This document shows, piece after piece, positions 52,577 to 63,625 of a stretch of 64,000 bases of DNA. The first letter of the stretch is position 1. Each line of letters starts with the position of its first letter. This stretch comes from Pholis gunnellus (Eukaryota; Chordata; Actinopteri; Perciformes; Pholidae). Under the pieces are notes generated by a model that was not told the origin of the DNA, did no database searches, and was given only the letters and a program-made list of their open reading frames with translations. The stretch lies in contig OU342817.1 of assembly GCA_910591455.2 (NCBI GenBank), forward strand, positions 14,209,915 through 14,273,914. Direction: 5' to 3'. Both the position numbers and the translations under genes were made by a program.

Positions 52577-55500
52577 ATAATCTCTAAATGTGTAGCAGGC
52601 TATACACAGAGGTTACAGTCTGCATTCAGCAAAGACAATTAACTATATCCTCTCTCATAACTTATAGCGGAGCATCAGCAGTCTATTAGTGGATGTGCCA
52701 ACACATTATAAAACCTCTTTTTTATTTAAAATAACTAAATTAGCCCCATCACTATCTAAAGCCAGCTCCAAATTAAAATGTCAACATTTCACGAGTTAAG
52801 AAAGTTGCTTTAATATGTAAGATGTGTTATTTTAAATTGCAACGGGCACTTTTTTATTGATTAAATGATGAATAAATCAGTAACAAAAAATGTGTCAATA
52901 ATTAAATAAATCACTATTTGCAACCCTTGAGAAGTGAACTATAGAGCAAATGTACAAAATGCATCAACAATACAGCAGCATGTGTCGCATGTGTCTCTTC
53001 TGATCTAAGAGGCACGACATTAAAGGGCCACGCGGCGATACAAGGACTTCTCCATCACGAGCAGAGAGAAAATGAAGACTCCAAAAATAAAACACAGCTC
53101 CACCAAGTGGGCTAAAGCTAAATGGTGTCTGTGAAAACAGAAAGAGAAACAGTGGAGTGAAACAGATTGAATAATAGATGAACGATGAGCACTTTGATTC
53201 TGAAATAGCACAGGCAAGACAGAGGGAGAAAGAGACTCCATAGCCTCCTAAGTCTCAACAGCCCTCCCCAGAGATCTCAGTTTGGGAAACTATCCGTTGC
53301 TTTGTTGGTAATCAGCGACTCCATTAGCTGCAGATGGTCTGTTTGAAGTTGGCTTTAAATGTATCTTCCACTGTCTTAAGATGCCCCTTTGTTTATATGC
53401 TGCTGCGGCCTCGCTGTGCAGCAGGCCTCATGTATCTCACATATATACTCGCACGTAAATTTCCCCTGCCAAACAGAATGACCGGCGGTTAGTCGTGTGC
53501 CTTACAGAAGTCACTAAATGTCCCAGCACTGAGCTCAGAGTGTGTGATAATTCAAGTGAGGTTATACTGTGAGGCTGTAATGCTCATTGGAAAGAAAAAC
53601 CGAAATTCTAGATAGAAAAAAAAAACAGTTTTTAAACTTGAGCAGTCGCAGTGACATAAACGTAACAATTGGACAGAGGGTGATGTCAGAATAAAGGTCT
53701 TTGGTAACATATATCAGAAAGGTTCATCGGGGGTTTGTCATGAGAACTAAGGTGTTAAGATATGTGTGTGGCAGAATTACAAAGTTCACTTGTGTGAGGG
53801 TGGTGTAAGCAAAAAGGTGAGAAAGCTAGTGTTGGGTGAGGTAAAGAGATGTATGAAAATCTTTGTTTCTGCTGAAGCATAAAGTATGTTGAAAAGCATC
53901 AGTGTTTTCATCCTTTTGTTCCACTGTTAGCACCAGTTTAGAGTGTTAGCACATACAATAGCACAAAGTACGGCTGAGTCTGATGAGTGTATTAGAAGGG
54001 AACATCTGGTCCAAATTGTATGGTAATCCATCCAATGGTTGTCAAGACACTTAACTATGCAACACAAATATCAATCACATGGTGGCTGTAGAGGAACAGT
54101 CTGGGGATCCCCAAAATCACTAGGATTTAGCCTCTGAGGAATACATGCCTGTACACATTTCTATAGCAATCCTTCTGATAGTTGTTATATTTCAGTCTGG
54201 ATCAAAGTGGTGGACCGACACGGCCATCCCTAGAGCTACAAATGACAAAAAGTGCACCCAGGGACCGACACAGAAGAAGATGAACGTTTGCCCTATTACC
54301 AGTCTCATCACTTCACACTTCCCTGGCTGAGGGACTGATCGGTGCAGGGATGGAAGAAATGACAGCGACAGGGAGATGCAGATAATAGAAAATGACGTTA
54401 TATCAGACTGAATGATCGATCACTAAGTGTGTGTCTAACGGCTGATAAGCTGGGCAAATATCAAAAGATAATGGACACACATGTAACAAAGCCTCTGTCT
54501 GCTCGGCTTCCTCTCTTTGTGTCTCTGTCTTCCTTTCTTCTGGTCTGCCTCAGTGAGTGAGTGAGTGTGTGTGTGTGGGCTGGGCACTGTTGCTTGGGAA
54601 TGAGGAAGGCAGGGCATCCTCATCCCTCGACAGTTCATTCAAAGGCCAAAAGAAAAGCGTCTCAACGCATTCTCTCCTTCAACATGAACACTGTGTGATC
54701 GCTTCCTGGAGTAGATGGTTTCAGTTTATCAATTTGAGGAAGTACACGACATGAGAGGATTGATATAACATGTTTGTGCGATATGACACTAGAGATGGCC
54801 AGCTTGCTTAGCTTAGCGAGACTGAAAGCAGAGGGAAACACAACTTGTCGTTATTACATTGTGTACTGATTAAACAAATAACTTGTTAATCGGTGAGCTT
54901 TAGAGGGGGTGGTTGGTATTTTCGTCCCACTTTGGACAGAGCCAGAATAGCCGTTTCCCCCCTGCTTTAAATGTTTAAGCTAAGCTAACCATACTCCAGA
55001 TGGGGCTCAGTATCTCACACACAGATATGAGAGTGGTATTGTTCTTCCCATCCAACAGTTGGCAAGAAAATAAATAAGCGTGTTTCGCAAAGTGTCAAAC
55101 TATTCCTTTAAAAGCTGTTGTACACATGCATGTGCAGATAACACAAGTATTCAGCATCTCTAAGTTCAGTAGAACAAACTGTTTACAAACTCTTCACACT
55201 ATGATAAGAAATCGGAATTTCTATTTCTGAATATCAATTGAATCAGAAGATGACTTTTGGCCTCTAGGATCAAGCTCCAAAAACGTAGGATCCCACATTT
55301 CCCACAATGCAACTTAATAGCTTAATTGCTTAGTAAATGTCTATCAAGCTTATAGTTTAATATGTAGTCACTCCAGAGTGACAGAAAACACTATACGATT
55401 GTTATCACAAGCTGAGTGGGAATAATTATTATTAAACTAACCTTTATGTGTAAAATATGTTTGTTTATGTTGTTAAATATTTCCTTAGTATGTAAAGTGT

Positions 55501-58500
55501 GTGAAGACTTTTGATGAATTCGGCTGCATTCTGGAAATGCTAAAGCAACTATTAAGCCTATTTTGTTGTTGTGGGACAGTCTAGAATTTAAACCAGTAAG
55601 TTTGCTTTGAGAACACTATTTTTCTCATGAAGCTATTTATGAAAAAAATGTCTTACTAACATCTAAGATGCACTGATGACTACTGTATCACTTAACTGGA
55701 GAGGGCTTGGTTGGCAACATGTCATCATTTTGAAATAGTCCCTATCAGGGTGCCGCTTTCATGGCAACAAAATACTGTTTCCAAAACAGCAACATTTGCA
55801 CTTCAACACAATAAGCTCACTGCTTCTGAAGTAATGGTTAAGTACAGTAACTGCACTTCTTGCTTGAGTAGGATACTGTAGCACTACTTGCCCTCAACAC
55901 AATGTGATTCTTCAGAACAAAAACATCTGAGTTCCTCTGGGACTGAGATAATCTCATCTTTTCTCTCCTCCTCGCTCAGGAAACAAACACCACATCATTA
56001 CTAGTCCATTTACAGAGGTTAGACAGCAGCTTTCGCTTTTCGTGTTTACAGTATATCCTTTTACAGGCCTTATGCGTTTACATCCAATTTGCAACGTCCA
56101 GCGGTAGTCCTGTAATGCCGTTTGGTCAAACTAGGTGCGGTGAGTAAATAAAGTGATTTAACACCATATCAAGTAATTGCCGGCTTATCTTCTCCGAGGG
56201 AGCAAACCAGTGTACTGCAAAAGCCCCCTCCTGCTGATGTCAGCGGGGGATAATCAGAAAGAGACGTCTCTGTGATGTGGATACAGTAAGGAATGGGTAC
56301 ACACACACAGTTGTAATTATAGAGTTGAAACCATACACCCTGTGTCTGTCTGTTAGCGCTGCTGTCGCTATCATTACCTTGTCGCCACCACGGATGCAGC
56401 GAGTGCTCTGCCACCAAACCGCAACTGCACCATGGAGATTAACTATGTGGCTGACAAAGCTGCATAAACCTAATGCTAAATATAAACCAAATGAAATGCA
56501 TTGACGGAATTGGGGTGCACTGAAAGAAACGAACTATGTTCCCTGAGGTATTGAAAGTTTGACTGAATCCAATTACTGGTTGGTGGATGTCATCCAAAGT
56601 TACAGCGTTCTCAACGCCCTCCATGGGTCCTGCCTTTGGGCCCCTCACCACCAGTGCCACTGCAGGGTGTGAGATGGATAGATGGCCTGGCTGCAACACA
56701 ATGGCTAATGTTACAAGTTGTCAGCCACTCAATAGGGGGGCGGTCTCAGGTGGCTGTAGGCAGCCTGTACCGTGCCAGAGCGGCCCTTTGGTTTGAGAGT
56801 GACGGCTCTCTGGAGACGGGCTGTCTTTGATTATACAGATAGAGAGAGCAATGGAGGAATCAGTGGCCTGTCACCTCCAAACTTCATCATCCTGGACTTC
56901 AAACGCTGCACGCAGCACAAGGTTGTCCTCTTGTGAGTTATGTAAGTTTATAAAAGAAGAAATATTCAAGTGTTCTTGAAGTTCAGTTTGCTGTGCCTGC
57001 AGTGCTTTGAAGGCAAGGTCAGCACGGTTTGTGTATTTTTTACACGCCCTACATTAAATAAAACAAAAAACATTAATAGTTGAGATTGAGATTATCATAA
57101 TTCTATACGTCCAATATATTCTCGATTCATTGATTAATCGCTTAATGTCCAAATTCCCCAAAACTTTGCAAAAAAGCTAAATTTCTCAGAGCTAAAGATG
57201 ATGTTCTCAATTTGCTTATTTTGTCTGGCCAACAGTCCCAAACCCAAAGATATTCAGTTTTAAATAATGTTAGAGAGAAAAGCAGAAGAGCAGGAACTGG
57301 TGGCTGTTAACTGAAAGATTTATCAATCATCAAAATAGTTGCTCATTACCTTCCTGTTGATCAACGTATTGATTAATCGACAAACCGTTTCAGCTCCAAC
57401 TACCTCAACATATCAATCAGCCTTACTATTTGCTTTCTATTTTTGTTTCTATTGTATTACTTTCATGTTTGTTTTTAAAGAAAATACATGTATACCAGGA
57501 TTCAGTATTTGCTTTGCTTTGTTCAGTAAAGTGAGTAAGTAAAATGTATATATATATATATATATATAGCGCTTTTCACAGACAAAAGTCACAAAGTGAC
57601 TTAACAGGAGCGGTATTGCAAAGAAGAAAACTTAAATAACACAATATGACCATACAAGGGCCAATACTTTACAAGAACAGTTTTTAAAACATGAAACCTA
57701 TCTAAGAAGGCACAATAAACAGTAAAATACGCAATAAAAACATTGAATAAAAGCAGACCTAGAGCATGAATTTTACCCAAACGCCAGTTTAAAGAGGTTT
57801 GTCTTGAGCTGATTTTTAAACAAAGTCGCAGACTCAGCAAACCGTTGAGATGCAGACAGAGCATTACACAACTTTGGTGCTACTGCCTCAAAAGCTCGCT
57901 CACCACGGGTCTTAAGGCAAGTGTGTGAGAGCAATTTGAACACGTTTGACCTGAGAGCTCGGGCTGGTAAATAATGGCAAAGTAGTTCAGCCACATATGC
58001 AGCAGTCTGACCGTGTAGTGCTCTGTAAGTGAGAGGGAGAATTCTAAAGTGGATCCTATATGCTACAGGGAGCCAGATCGGAGTATAGGGGAGATGTGAG
58101 ACCGTCTATTTGTCCTAGTGAGTATTCTGGCGGCAGCATTCTGGATTAGCTGCAAACGGTTAATAGCAGAGGAAAAAAGTGCGTTACAATGATCAATGCG
58201 AAAAGAGATAAAGGCATGTATGATCATCTCTAGTTCAGCTGTTGATACTACAAATCTCAGGTTACTAATATTTCTTAGGTGGAAAAAACAAGATCTGGAC
58301 AGTTGTTTAACAAGGGGGGGATCAAACAACAAGGATTTATAAATATTACCTACATACGTACATGTTTGTGTGAATGTATTTCAGTGCAGGGCAAACAGTT
58401 GAAGGATGCCGTTAAAGGCAATGTGTGATGATGTTTTTGATCGTCTGTAACATCAAAGACTTGTCTTGGATATGGTCGAGAGTCTGCCTCAGGGATAGTG

Positions 58501-61500
58501 GACACACCTGCTCTGGCTAAAGTCTTTCAATGTCTGCATTCTGGTTTTTGTAACATTTAGGTACACGTAGCTTAAATGTTGTCTTTTATATTATCTCAGA
58601 GTTTACCCAATCTGTTTAAAACCCCATTTGGACCTGTGCCTCATGTCTGGGTTGGTGTGGTCTCCCCTCACTCAGTAAAAGGCTCACAGACAGGACGTAT
58701 AAACAACCAGCTTTTATCTCTGTGAGATAGACATGGCAACAAAGAGCCCAGCTGCCAGGTTATACCACCTCCCCATCCCTCTGTTTTCCCCTTTTATCTT
58801 TCCTGTCATCAGCCCACCATGCTGAAGAGGAGGCACGGAGGGATCTAGAGGTGTGCTTCAAATCTCTCCGGTTTCGTTTTCACAGCTTCTTATTTGGTAT
58901 CCCACGGTTGTTTTGTCTGGCCTACCGGCTGAATGCTTTTGCAGAAGCCAGTGATTTAAATAATTTTCTTGATTTGTTGGAAAGAAATACTGACCTTTCC
59001 TCCTGATTCAGTAATAGCATAATTGCAACAATCATCCCTTAGGATAATAATGGTTCCCTGAATGGTGGAGTGCAAAGTGGACCATATTGATAGAAATTAC
59101 AGTATATATAACGATCGCCGCTAACCTAGACACTTTAGCCCCACTAGTAGCATGGGTCTAAGTGTTGAAATGTTAGCAGGTCACTTTGGTTCAGACTGAA
59201 TAAAAATGAATGAATATCTTAACAACTGCTGCATGGATTGCTGTGAAATTTTGCAGACATTCGTGGTCCTTAGAGGATGAAGCCAACTGACATTTATGTT
59301 CCCCTGACTTTTCATGAAGCGCCATTATCAGGTCACAATTTCATTAGTGTGGCTAATAGTTCTGGTCTTAAAATTTAAATAAAGCTCTTTCAAATGCGAA
59401 AGTTCACACACAGATTGAGCCTTTCCACTATCCTTACTAGAGCATGAGGAAAATTGCTCCCGTAGCTGTGCCTACGGTATGATAGCATCTAAAATGTAAG
59501 TCGCTTTGGATAAAAGCGTCAGCTAAATGACTGTAATGTAATGTAATGTAATGGGTTCCTGTTTTAGTTAAGACAAGAAAGAGTTTATCATGGCCATAAA
59601 ACACTGATTGACATTCAGCCAATATTTTCTGATGGCGGCCAGAAAGAATCAATATTCTGTGACCACCGTTAGTTCTTTCCCAATTAACACAGAATAAAAG
59701 ACGCAAATCCAGTTCCGGGGGTGATATGTGCAACTTGTTATGCGCAGACATGAAACCCTGTCACATACCTCCATCTTGTTGAGGGACACCCAGCAGTCTA
59801 TGGGGAAGTCCTGCAGCATGGGAACCAGGAACTGCAGGCAGCCGTCCCAGTGACACAGCAGCAGCATCATACCAATCAGGTTAAATATCCGCATCACCGC
59901 ACTGGCCAGGTCATAGGTCATATGGAAGATCTGGGGGGAGACAATAAGACAGGGAGGGGAGTTCAAACTAGGCTGAGACATATAGAGATAAGAGAATATG
60001 TTGGATTTTGCAATATAAACTCTGTGAATATGGCTTTCCTATATTTGTCACTTTAGACATTGACTTCATATCTCAGTGACAGCCTGGAATGGCTTACCAC
60101 TCAGCTCCACAGTCTCCTTTGGATTGTATCAAGTTTGATTAATGAGTAGGGGAGACAGGTTCTCATCAGTCCCACATCAAACACAGCAAGAGCAGCAAGA
60201 CATGTGTTACAAAGAGACACATGACATCAATCAGAGGCTCAAACATGCACACAAAGTCCAGCCACACACAAAACACTCACGCAAGCCTGCAGGCACACTG
60301 ATATGCCAACAACACATGCAAACACCTACACGTACACAAATTCAAACACACAGAGTGATGGACAGGGGCCATCATGATCCTTAACAACTGATAGTCTATG
60401 TCGTCTCACACATCAATCATTCTGAGTCACTGGACAGTCACTTAGGCCAATTATCTATGACCTGGCTGACTTCGAGAAACCACCCTTTGTTGGTGCTCAA
60501 TGGCATGCATTTAATACCACAACACTCTGTATGAGGTCTAAATCTGTAGAAAGTACAAAACGTTTCACAGTAAGACGTGTACAAAGGTCTGATAAATGGG
60601 TCATTTCTTACTCAGTGCAGCTGAGGTAGAAGAGATACTCTGTGACGGGAGTGAAGCGGAATGAGACTGGACATGAACCACATGTGCTGATGTTTCTAAA
60701 TGCAGCTTCAACCTTTATGGAGTTTTCATTGTCCGTTTTTATCAATCAGCAAAATAGACTAATTTGTCATATCGTTGTCATGAGAGAAACTGTACTGTAC
60801 ACAGTCGTGTTGCGCTGGCTGATGGAAACATTCAGCACCATGGACAGCTCCAAGAGTGTTACAGGAACTTAAGCTAGTTTAGAGTCGAGATTCATGGATT
60901 TTCAAAATAAACTATATGACAGATAATGTCAACCAGACTGGGCTTTTGAAACTGAGCATTTCCTGTGTCAGCCTCTCACTCTCTGCCACATTTCTATTCT
61001 CATTCGACATGCATGCCAAGTATCACTTCCCATCATGCACCACTGTGTGTGTATGTGTGCACGCATCACATCATATCTTCAGAAATCCAATTATCCAAAG
61101 GTCAAGTTAGCAGCCGAGCCCCTCTGCGCTGCTCACTGCTGCAAAATGCCAACACCGGGTTGCCAATACTGGCATGAACGAAAAGTCCAGAGATCATGTG
61201 ACTTTGTTGGACCTCCTGTCTCCCAGGCTGCCCTCCTTCTTTTGAGGAAGGAGTCCGATGGAGAAGCTGTGCATGCCTCAGATGGTAAATACAAGCTGAG
61301 TGGCCAGGAAGGGCAGGACTGGGTCGTTGAGTTCAGTCTTCAGTGGACTACCTAGCAACAGCACCCATTTTCATATCCAGAGTCTATCAGTCAGGCCTCT
61401 GAGGAAATGCCAGCGTACCTAACCTCTCCGATCCCTTTAAATGAACAATTAGTGACATATATAATCATAGTCAACAGCCCCCTAGTGCTGAATATTATCA

Positions 61501-62370
61501 TCACCCTCTACCCCACCTGCTCCTCCTCTGGCACTGTAATTGATTAACTGTGTTTGCCCTGGTAATAGGCTGCTTATTAGACCGCCTGGTGCTGCCTGTG
61601 GGACTAGCAGGTCAGACAGGGAGACAGAGGGGTAGGGGGGCTTGTGTGACAATAACAGTCATTAGAATGCAAAGTTTGTTAAAGCTCCAACATCCTGCTG
61701 ACATTATACATTTCTCACCAGGTGGCAGGTGAGAACATGAATATAAAGCCTCCAGGCGGAGGAGAGCAGACAGAGAGGCAGACTGTTGGTATGGTCACAA
61801 GCCAACAATCTGCATATTGGAGGCAAATCAGTGACCTTTTATCACAGACTAGATTGGGTGTTTCTTCCTCAGTGGCTCAGAGTTGTGTGATCAGAGTTAA
61901 TATGATATTTACGGAGGGACCGTCATGAAACGTATGCTACTCTTACCTCTTCCCATTGGTGAATGTAGCGTATTAATCTGGAGAGCCTCAACAGCCTCAG
62001 AAGACTTAGGATCTTGGTAAAGCGGACGATCCTCAGGGCCCGGGCAGTCTTGTACACCTCCGAGTCAATCCCTTTCTCCACTATGAGGAATATGTAATCC
62101 ACTGGGATGGAGGAGACAAAGTCCACAATGAACCAAGTTTTTAAGTACTTCCTCTTAATGGTTTCAGGGTCCAAAATGATGTCCGAGTTGTCCTCAATGA
62201 TGATTCCAGTGCGAAAGTTGAGCATCAGGTCCATGAGGAAGAAGGTGTCAGAGACCACGTTGAAGATGATCCAGGGCGTAGTGGTCTCCTCCTTGAAGAA
62301 GGTGATGCCCACGGGGATGATGATCAGGTTGCCCACCATAAACAGCAGCATTGTGAAATCCCAGTAGAAC
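40428..62370 (-). CDS. hcn2: Hyperpolarization-activated cyclic nucleotide-gated channel 2, exons 2-8 (768 residues), exon 1 outside window
   Basis: HCN2 forms tetrameric plasma-membrane cation channels carrying the pacemaker current, opened by hyperpolarization and tuned by cAMP. Exons on the minus strand: 62370-61947, 59930-59769, 51667-51449, 42873-42727, 42457-42217, 42103-41939 and 41377-40428 (stop TGA at 40430-40428). Every junction is GT-AG and the frame stays open throughout. They encode S1-S6, the pore with CIGYGRQAPES, the C-linker, the cyclic-nucleotide-binding domain and a long proline/serine-rich tail. HCN2 identity rests on the tail block SAIATLQQAVAMSFCPQMAS, on LVGP, and on the end DSARSRLSSNL; HCN1 and HCN4 tails differ. 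The teleost a/b copy is not assigned. The missing exon 1 encodes the cytoplasmic N-terminus up to just before S1. Confidence 0.96.
41939..42103 (-). CDS. hcn2: hcn2 exon 7: phosphate-binding cassette of the cAMP site
   Basis: The 165-base exon encodes EICLLTRGRRTASVRAETY. RRTASVRA holds the conserved Arg and Thr that contact the cyclic phosphate. It continues through the C-helix with FNEVLEEYPMMRRAFETV and AIDRLDRIG. The intron to exon 6 is only 113 bp. Confidence 0.95.
42217..42457 (-). CDS. hcn2: hcn2 exon 6: end of C-linker and first half of cAMP-binding domain
   Basis: The 241-base exon encodes EIVNFNCRKLVASMPLFAN, then FEVFQPHDYIIREGTIGKKM and KLSDGSYFG. It ends one base into the GAG codon completed by exon 7. 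The beta-roll glycines are present. Confidence 0.94.
42727..42873 (-). CDS. hcn2: hcn2 exon 5: C-linker
   Basis: The 147-base exon encodes YKQVEQYMSFHKLPSDF through DYYEHRYQGKMFDEESIL and ends ELSEPLRE. This helical segment couples cAMP binding to the gate. Size and sequence are as expected. Confidence 0.94.
43541..43680. mobile_element. Foldback MITE, about 140 bp
   Basis: The left arm (43541-43590) contains GGTGCTGTTGAATTGTA and the right arm (43631-43680) contains its exact reverse complement TACAATTCAACAGCACC. The arms pair over about 50 bases with scattered mismatches, leaving a loop of about 40 bases. No coding frame is present. I recognise the arm sequence as a repeat common in percomorph fish, which favours a MITE over a microRNA precursor. 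Confidence 0.75.
45421..45612 (+). mobile_element. Interspersed repeat, copy B
   Basis: Contains GGTCTATGACCAAATACCTG and CATCAGCCTCAGCTGTACTT, then AAATGTTAGCAGGTTAACACG. The blocks match copies A (28711) and C (53940) in reverse orientation. The ends are indistinct and it is non-coding. Confidence 0.65.
46697..46793. repeat. Polypyrimidine/polypurine tract, about 97 bp
   Basis: Almost pure C/T on the plus strand with TCTCCTCTCC-type words. The Glu/Arg/Lys-rich frame on the opposite strand is a product of this composition. Confidence 0.85.
50331..50395. repeat. Compound (CA)n(CT)n microsatellite
   Basis: A CA tract of about 20 bp runs into CT-rich sequence with TA interruptions. Confidence 0.92.
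51180..51356 (+). mobile_element. MITE fragment related to 54790-55110
   Basis: Shares ordered diverged blocks with the element at 54790-55110 in the same orientation: a GGTGCTGGTAGGTGG-type block, AGACATGAGAGTTGTACT, CGGCAAGAAAGCAAAT and AACGTCAATATTTTCCTTCAA. It lies 93 bp from hcn2 exon 4, inside intron 4. Confidence 0.6.
51449..51667 (-). CDS. hcn2: hcn2 exon 4: pore helix, GYG filter and S6
   Basis: The 219-base exon begins NDTWSELYSF. NDT is an N-glycosylation sequon in the same place as the conserved HCN site (NHS in human HCN2). The filter CIGYGRQAPES and S6 (WLTMLSMIVGATCYAVFIGH) follow, and the exon ends SSRRQYQEK at the start of the C-linker. Confidence 0.95.
52484..52574. repeat. 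(CA)n microsatellite, about 91 bp
   Basis: A pure CA tract inside hcn2 intron 3, reading (GT)n on the transcribed sense strand. Confidence 0.97.
53940..54241 (-). mobile_element. Interspersed repeat, copy C (longest of four)
   Basis: Read in reverse it has the CATCAGACTCAGCCGTACT block of copies A and B. It also has GGATTGCTATAGAAA and GGATGGATTACCATACAA blocks like those of copy D (59210). Its outer part (GTCTGGATCAAAGTGGTGGA on plus) fits the family as I know it from fish. It is non-coding. Confidence 0.65.
54790..55110 (+). mobile_element. TTAA-ended MITE, common percomorph type
   Basis: Runs from GCTTGCTTAGCTTAGCGAG to ACTATTCCTTTAA, including TTTGGACAGAGCCAGAATAG, GAGAGTGGTATT and TTGGCAAGAAAATAAATAAG. 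I recognise this block order from percomorph repeats. No transposase frame is present, and the left end is not clearly bounded here. Confidence 0.65.
57078..57398 (+). mobile_element. hAT-like MITE fragment
   Basis: Begins with ATTGATTAATCGCTTAATG-type sequence and ends GATTAATCGACAAACCGTTTCAGCTC. Internally it has TCCCCAAAACTTTGC, AAAGATATTCAGTTT and ATCATCAAAATAGTTG. This is a familiar percomorph element. The class assignment is from memory of the family, not from visible target-site duplications. Confidence 0.6.
57546..58335 (-). mobile_element. LINE L2-type 3' end, decayed reverse-transcriptase C-terminus
   Basis: On the minus strand, frames at 58332-58063 and about 58076-57776 read as the C-terminal part of a fish L2-clade ORF2. 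Recognisable blocks are ELEMIIHAFISFRIDHCNAL, RLQLIQNAAARILTR, LPVAYRIHFRILPLTYRALH, RGERAFEAVAPKLCNAL and LKTNLFKLAFG followed by a stop. The two parts are in different frames, with a small deletion just before LPVAY near 58080. The 3' UTR ends in GTGAAAAGCGCTATATA and the (TA)n tract at 57546-57568. The element is 5'-truncated and inactive. Confidence 0.8.
59210..59350 (+). mobile_element. Interspersed repeat, copy D
   Basis: Contains GCATGGATTGCTGTGAAATT, CCTGACTTTTCATGAAGCG and CCATTATCAGGTCACAATTT. These blocks belong to the same family as copies B and C. It lies about 420 bp from hcn2 exon 3. Confidence 0.6.
59440..59551 (+). mobile_element. LINE/SINE 3' tail with (TAATG)n
   Basis: GTAAGTCGCTTTGGATAAAAG, then GCGTCAGCTAAATGACTG and TAATG repeated about four times. 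This is the 3' tail shared by several fish L2-type LINEs and V-SINE-like elements. Only the tail and perhaps 40 bases of body remain. It lies 218 bp downstream of hcn2 exon 3 on the gene's sense strand, inside intron 3. Confidence 0.75.
59769..59930 (-). CDS. hcn2: hcn2 exon 3: S5 and start of pore loop
   Basis: The 162-base exon encodes IFHMTYDLASAVMRIFNLI (S4-S5 linker and S5) through CHWDGCLQFLVPMLQDFP and DCWVSLNKME. The donor is GTATGT. Its length matches the conserved HCN exon. Confidence 0.95.
59931..61946 (-). other. hcn2: hcn2 intron 2 (2016 bp)
   Basis: No exon, long repeat or structured element recognised. The CA-rich words near 60240-60350 are degenerate and do not form a clean microsatellite. 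Confidence 0.7.
61947..62370 (-). CDS. hcn2: hcn2 exon 2: S1-S4 voltage sensor
   Basis: The 424-base exon starts in phase after acceptor CTGTTAG with FYWDFTMLLFMVGN (S1). It contains S2 (IIFNVVSDTFFLMDLMLNF), S3 (YLKTWFIVDFVSSIPVDY) and the S4 series of regularly spaced basic residues from ARALRIVRFTK to SRLIRYIHQWEE. It ends at a GTAAGA donor. No charge-carrying residue appears lost compared with the vertebrate family. Confidence 0.95.
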
Positions 62371-62405
62371 CTAACAGGCATGTGTGTAGTTGAGTTGTGT
62401 ACATG

Positions 62406-62410
<5 letters not shown>

Positions 62411-62492
<82 letters not shown>
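62411..62492. repeat. (GT)n microsatellite, 82 bp, 40 nt from the hcn2 exon 2 acceptor
   Basis: A pure GT tract on plus, hence (AC)n in the hcn2 pre-mRNA. It ends about 40 nt before the exon 2 acceptor at 62371/62370. Confidence 0.97.
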
Positions 62493-62495
<3 letters not shown>

Positions 62496-63625
62496 ATACA
62501 GGAGGGGAAAATGTGGGGGAAGGGAAAAAAGACAAAAATAGAGTCAGACAAGAAAAAGGGAGTTGCTGTGGAACTCAAGATGGGAAAGTGTAAAGCAGGA
62601 GCTACACTGTGTCTGAACATGAATGTAATGATATGCTAAACTTACTTTGATGATTGACATCCCTCATAACACATGCATACAATATTCTTAAAATGCAAAA
62701 GAAATAATCTTGTGATTGTCTTTGCTCATGGCTGAATTTTATTTTTTGCTATGTTTTCTAGTCATGGCTGAAGTGAATGTGCACTTCAGGTTTCATTTTC
62801 AAAGTTTTAAATAATGAAAGCAACTTTCAACCCTTCTGTTTTATTGACATTGGCTTGACTTACACTTATAATAATAATAATAATTTCCTTACAAAAAAAC
62901 TGGAATATTTCACGTTATCTATGATGTACTGGCATATGTTTCTTATACATAACCTTCACGTCTTTGGGGAAAATTCGACCTCTTATGAACGAACTATTGT
63001 ATGCAGAAGTATTATCAACACAAATCATAAATATTGAGCATATCCATTGTGTTTAACCGTGTTTTACAGTCAGGGGGCTTAACTGAGACCCCAAACACAG
63101 ACAATTATCTCAAGCTGATAAAAAAATATGTTAATATGTTTCTTGAGCTGTTAAACAGGGCCGAGGGTCTCCAGCACCTCAGACAGCACATTAGGTTAAA
63201 TGTATCGACCTTGCAGTGCACACGGATACCAAGGGAGCGTCTGTCTTGCTAATTGTTACCAACGCTGATGTGGCAGTTCGGTGAATGGGACGGAGAGAGT
63301 AAAAGTATTGAGGTTTGAGCCCGTCAGAGGAAGCTCTGCAGGACAGGTGCAGCGCTGAGTCATTACACTGCGACTTATGCAACAAGCTCCGACTCCTTCA
63401 CCTCACGGTATAACCGCCCCGATGACAATGTTTGAAGGAACTTTTCTACTTTAACAATTCATGGATTAGCATAAGAATCACGGAGAGGGCATCTATAAAT
63501 ATTCACATCGTGTATGAGCTTGAATTACAGAGAAAGGTGTCCAAAACTCGTCAAACTGCATCTCTGCTGGAGGAAAACATGTGATACAAATTACAAATGG
63601 GCCAAACATGAATGGCGCTGTGTGT

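Larger units (their letters stand above)
51668..59768 (-). other. hcn2: hcn2 intron 3 (8101 bp), rich in transposon remains
   Basis: No exon is seen. At least six repeat insertions lie here, plus a (CA)n tract, leaving a roughly 1.9-kb stretch (55.1-57.0 kb) where I recognise nothing. Confidence 0.75.
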
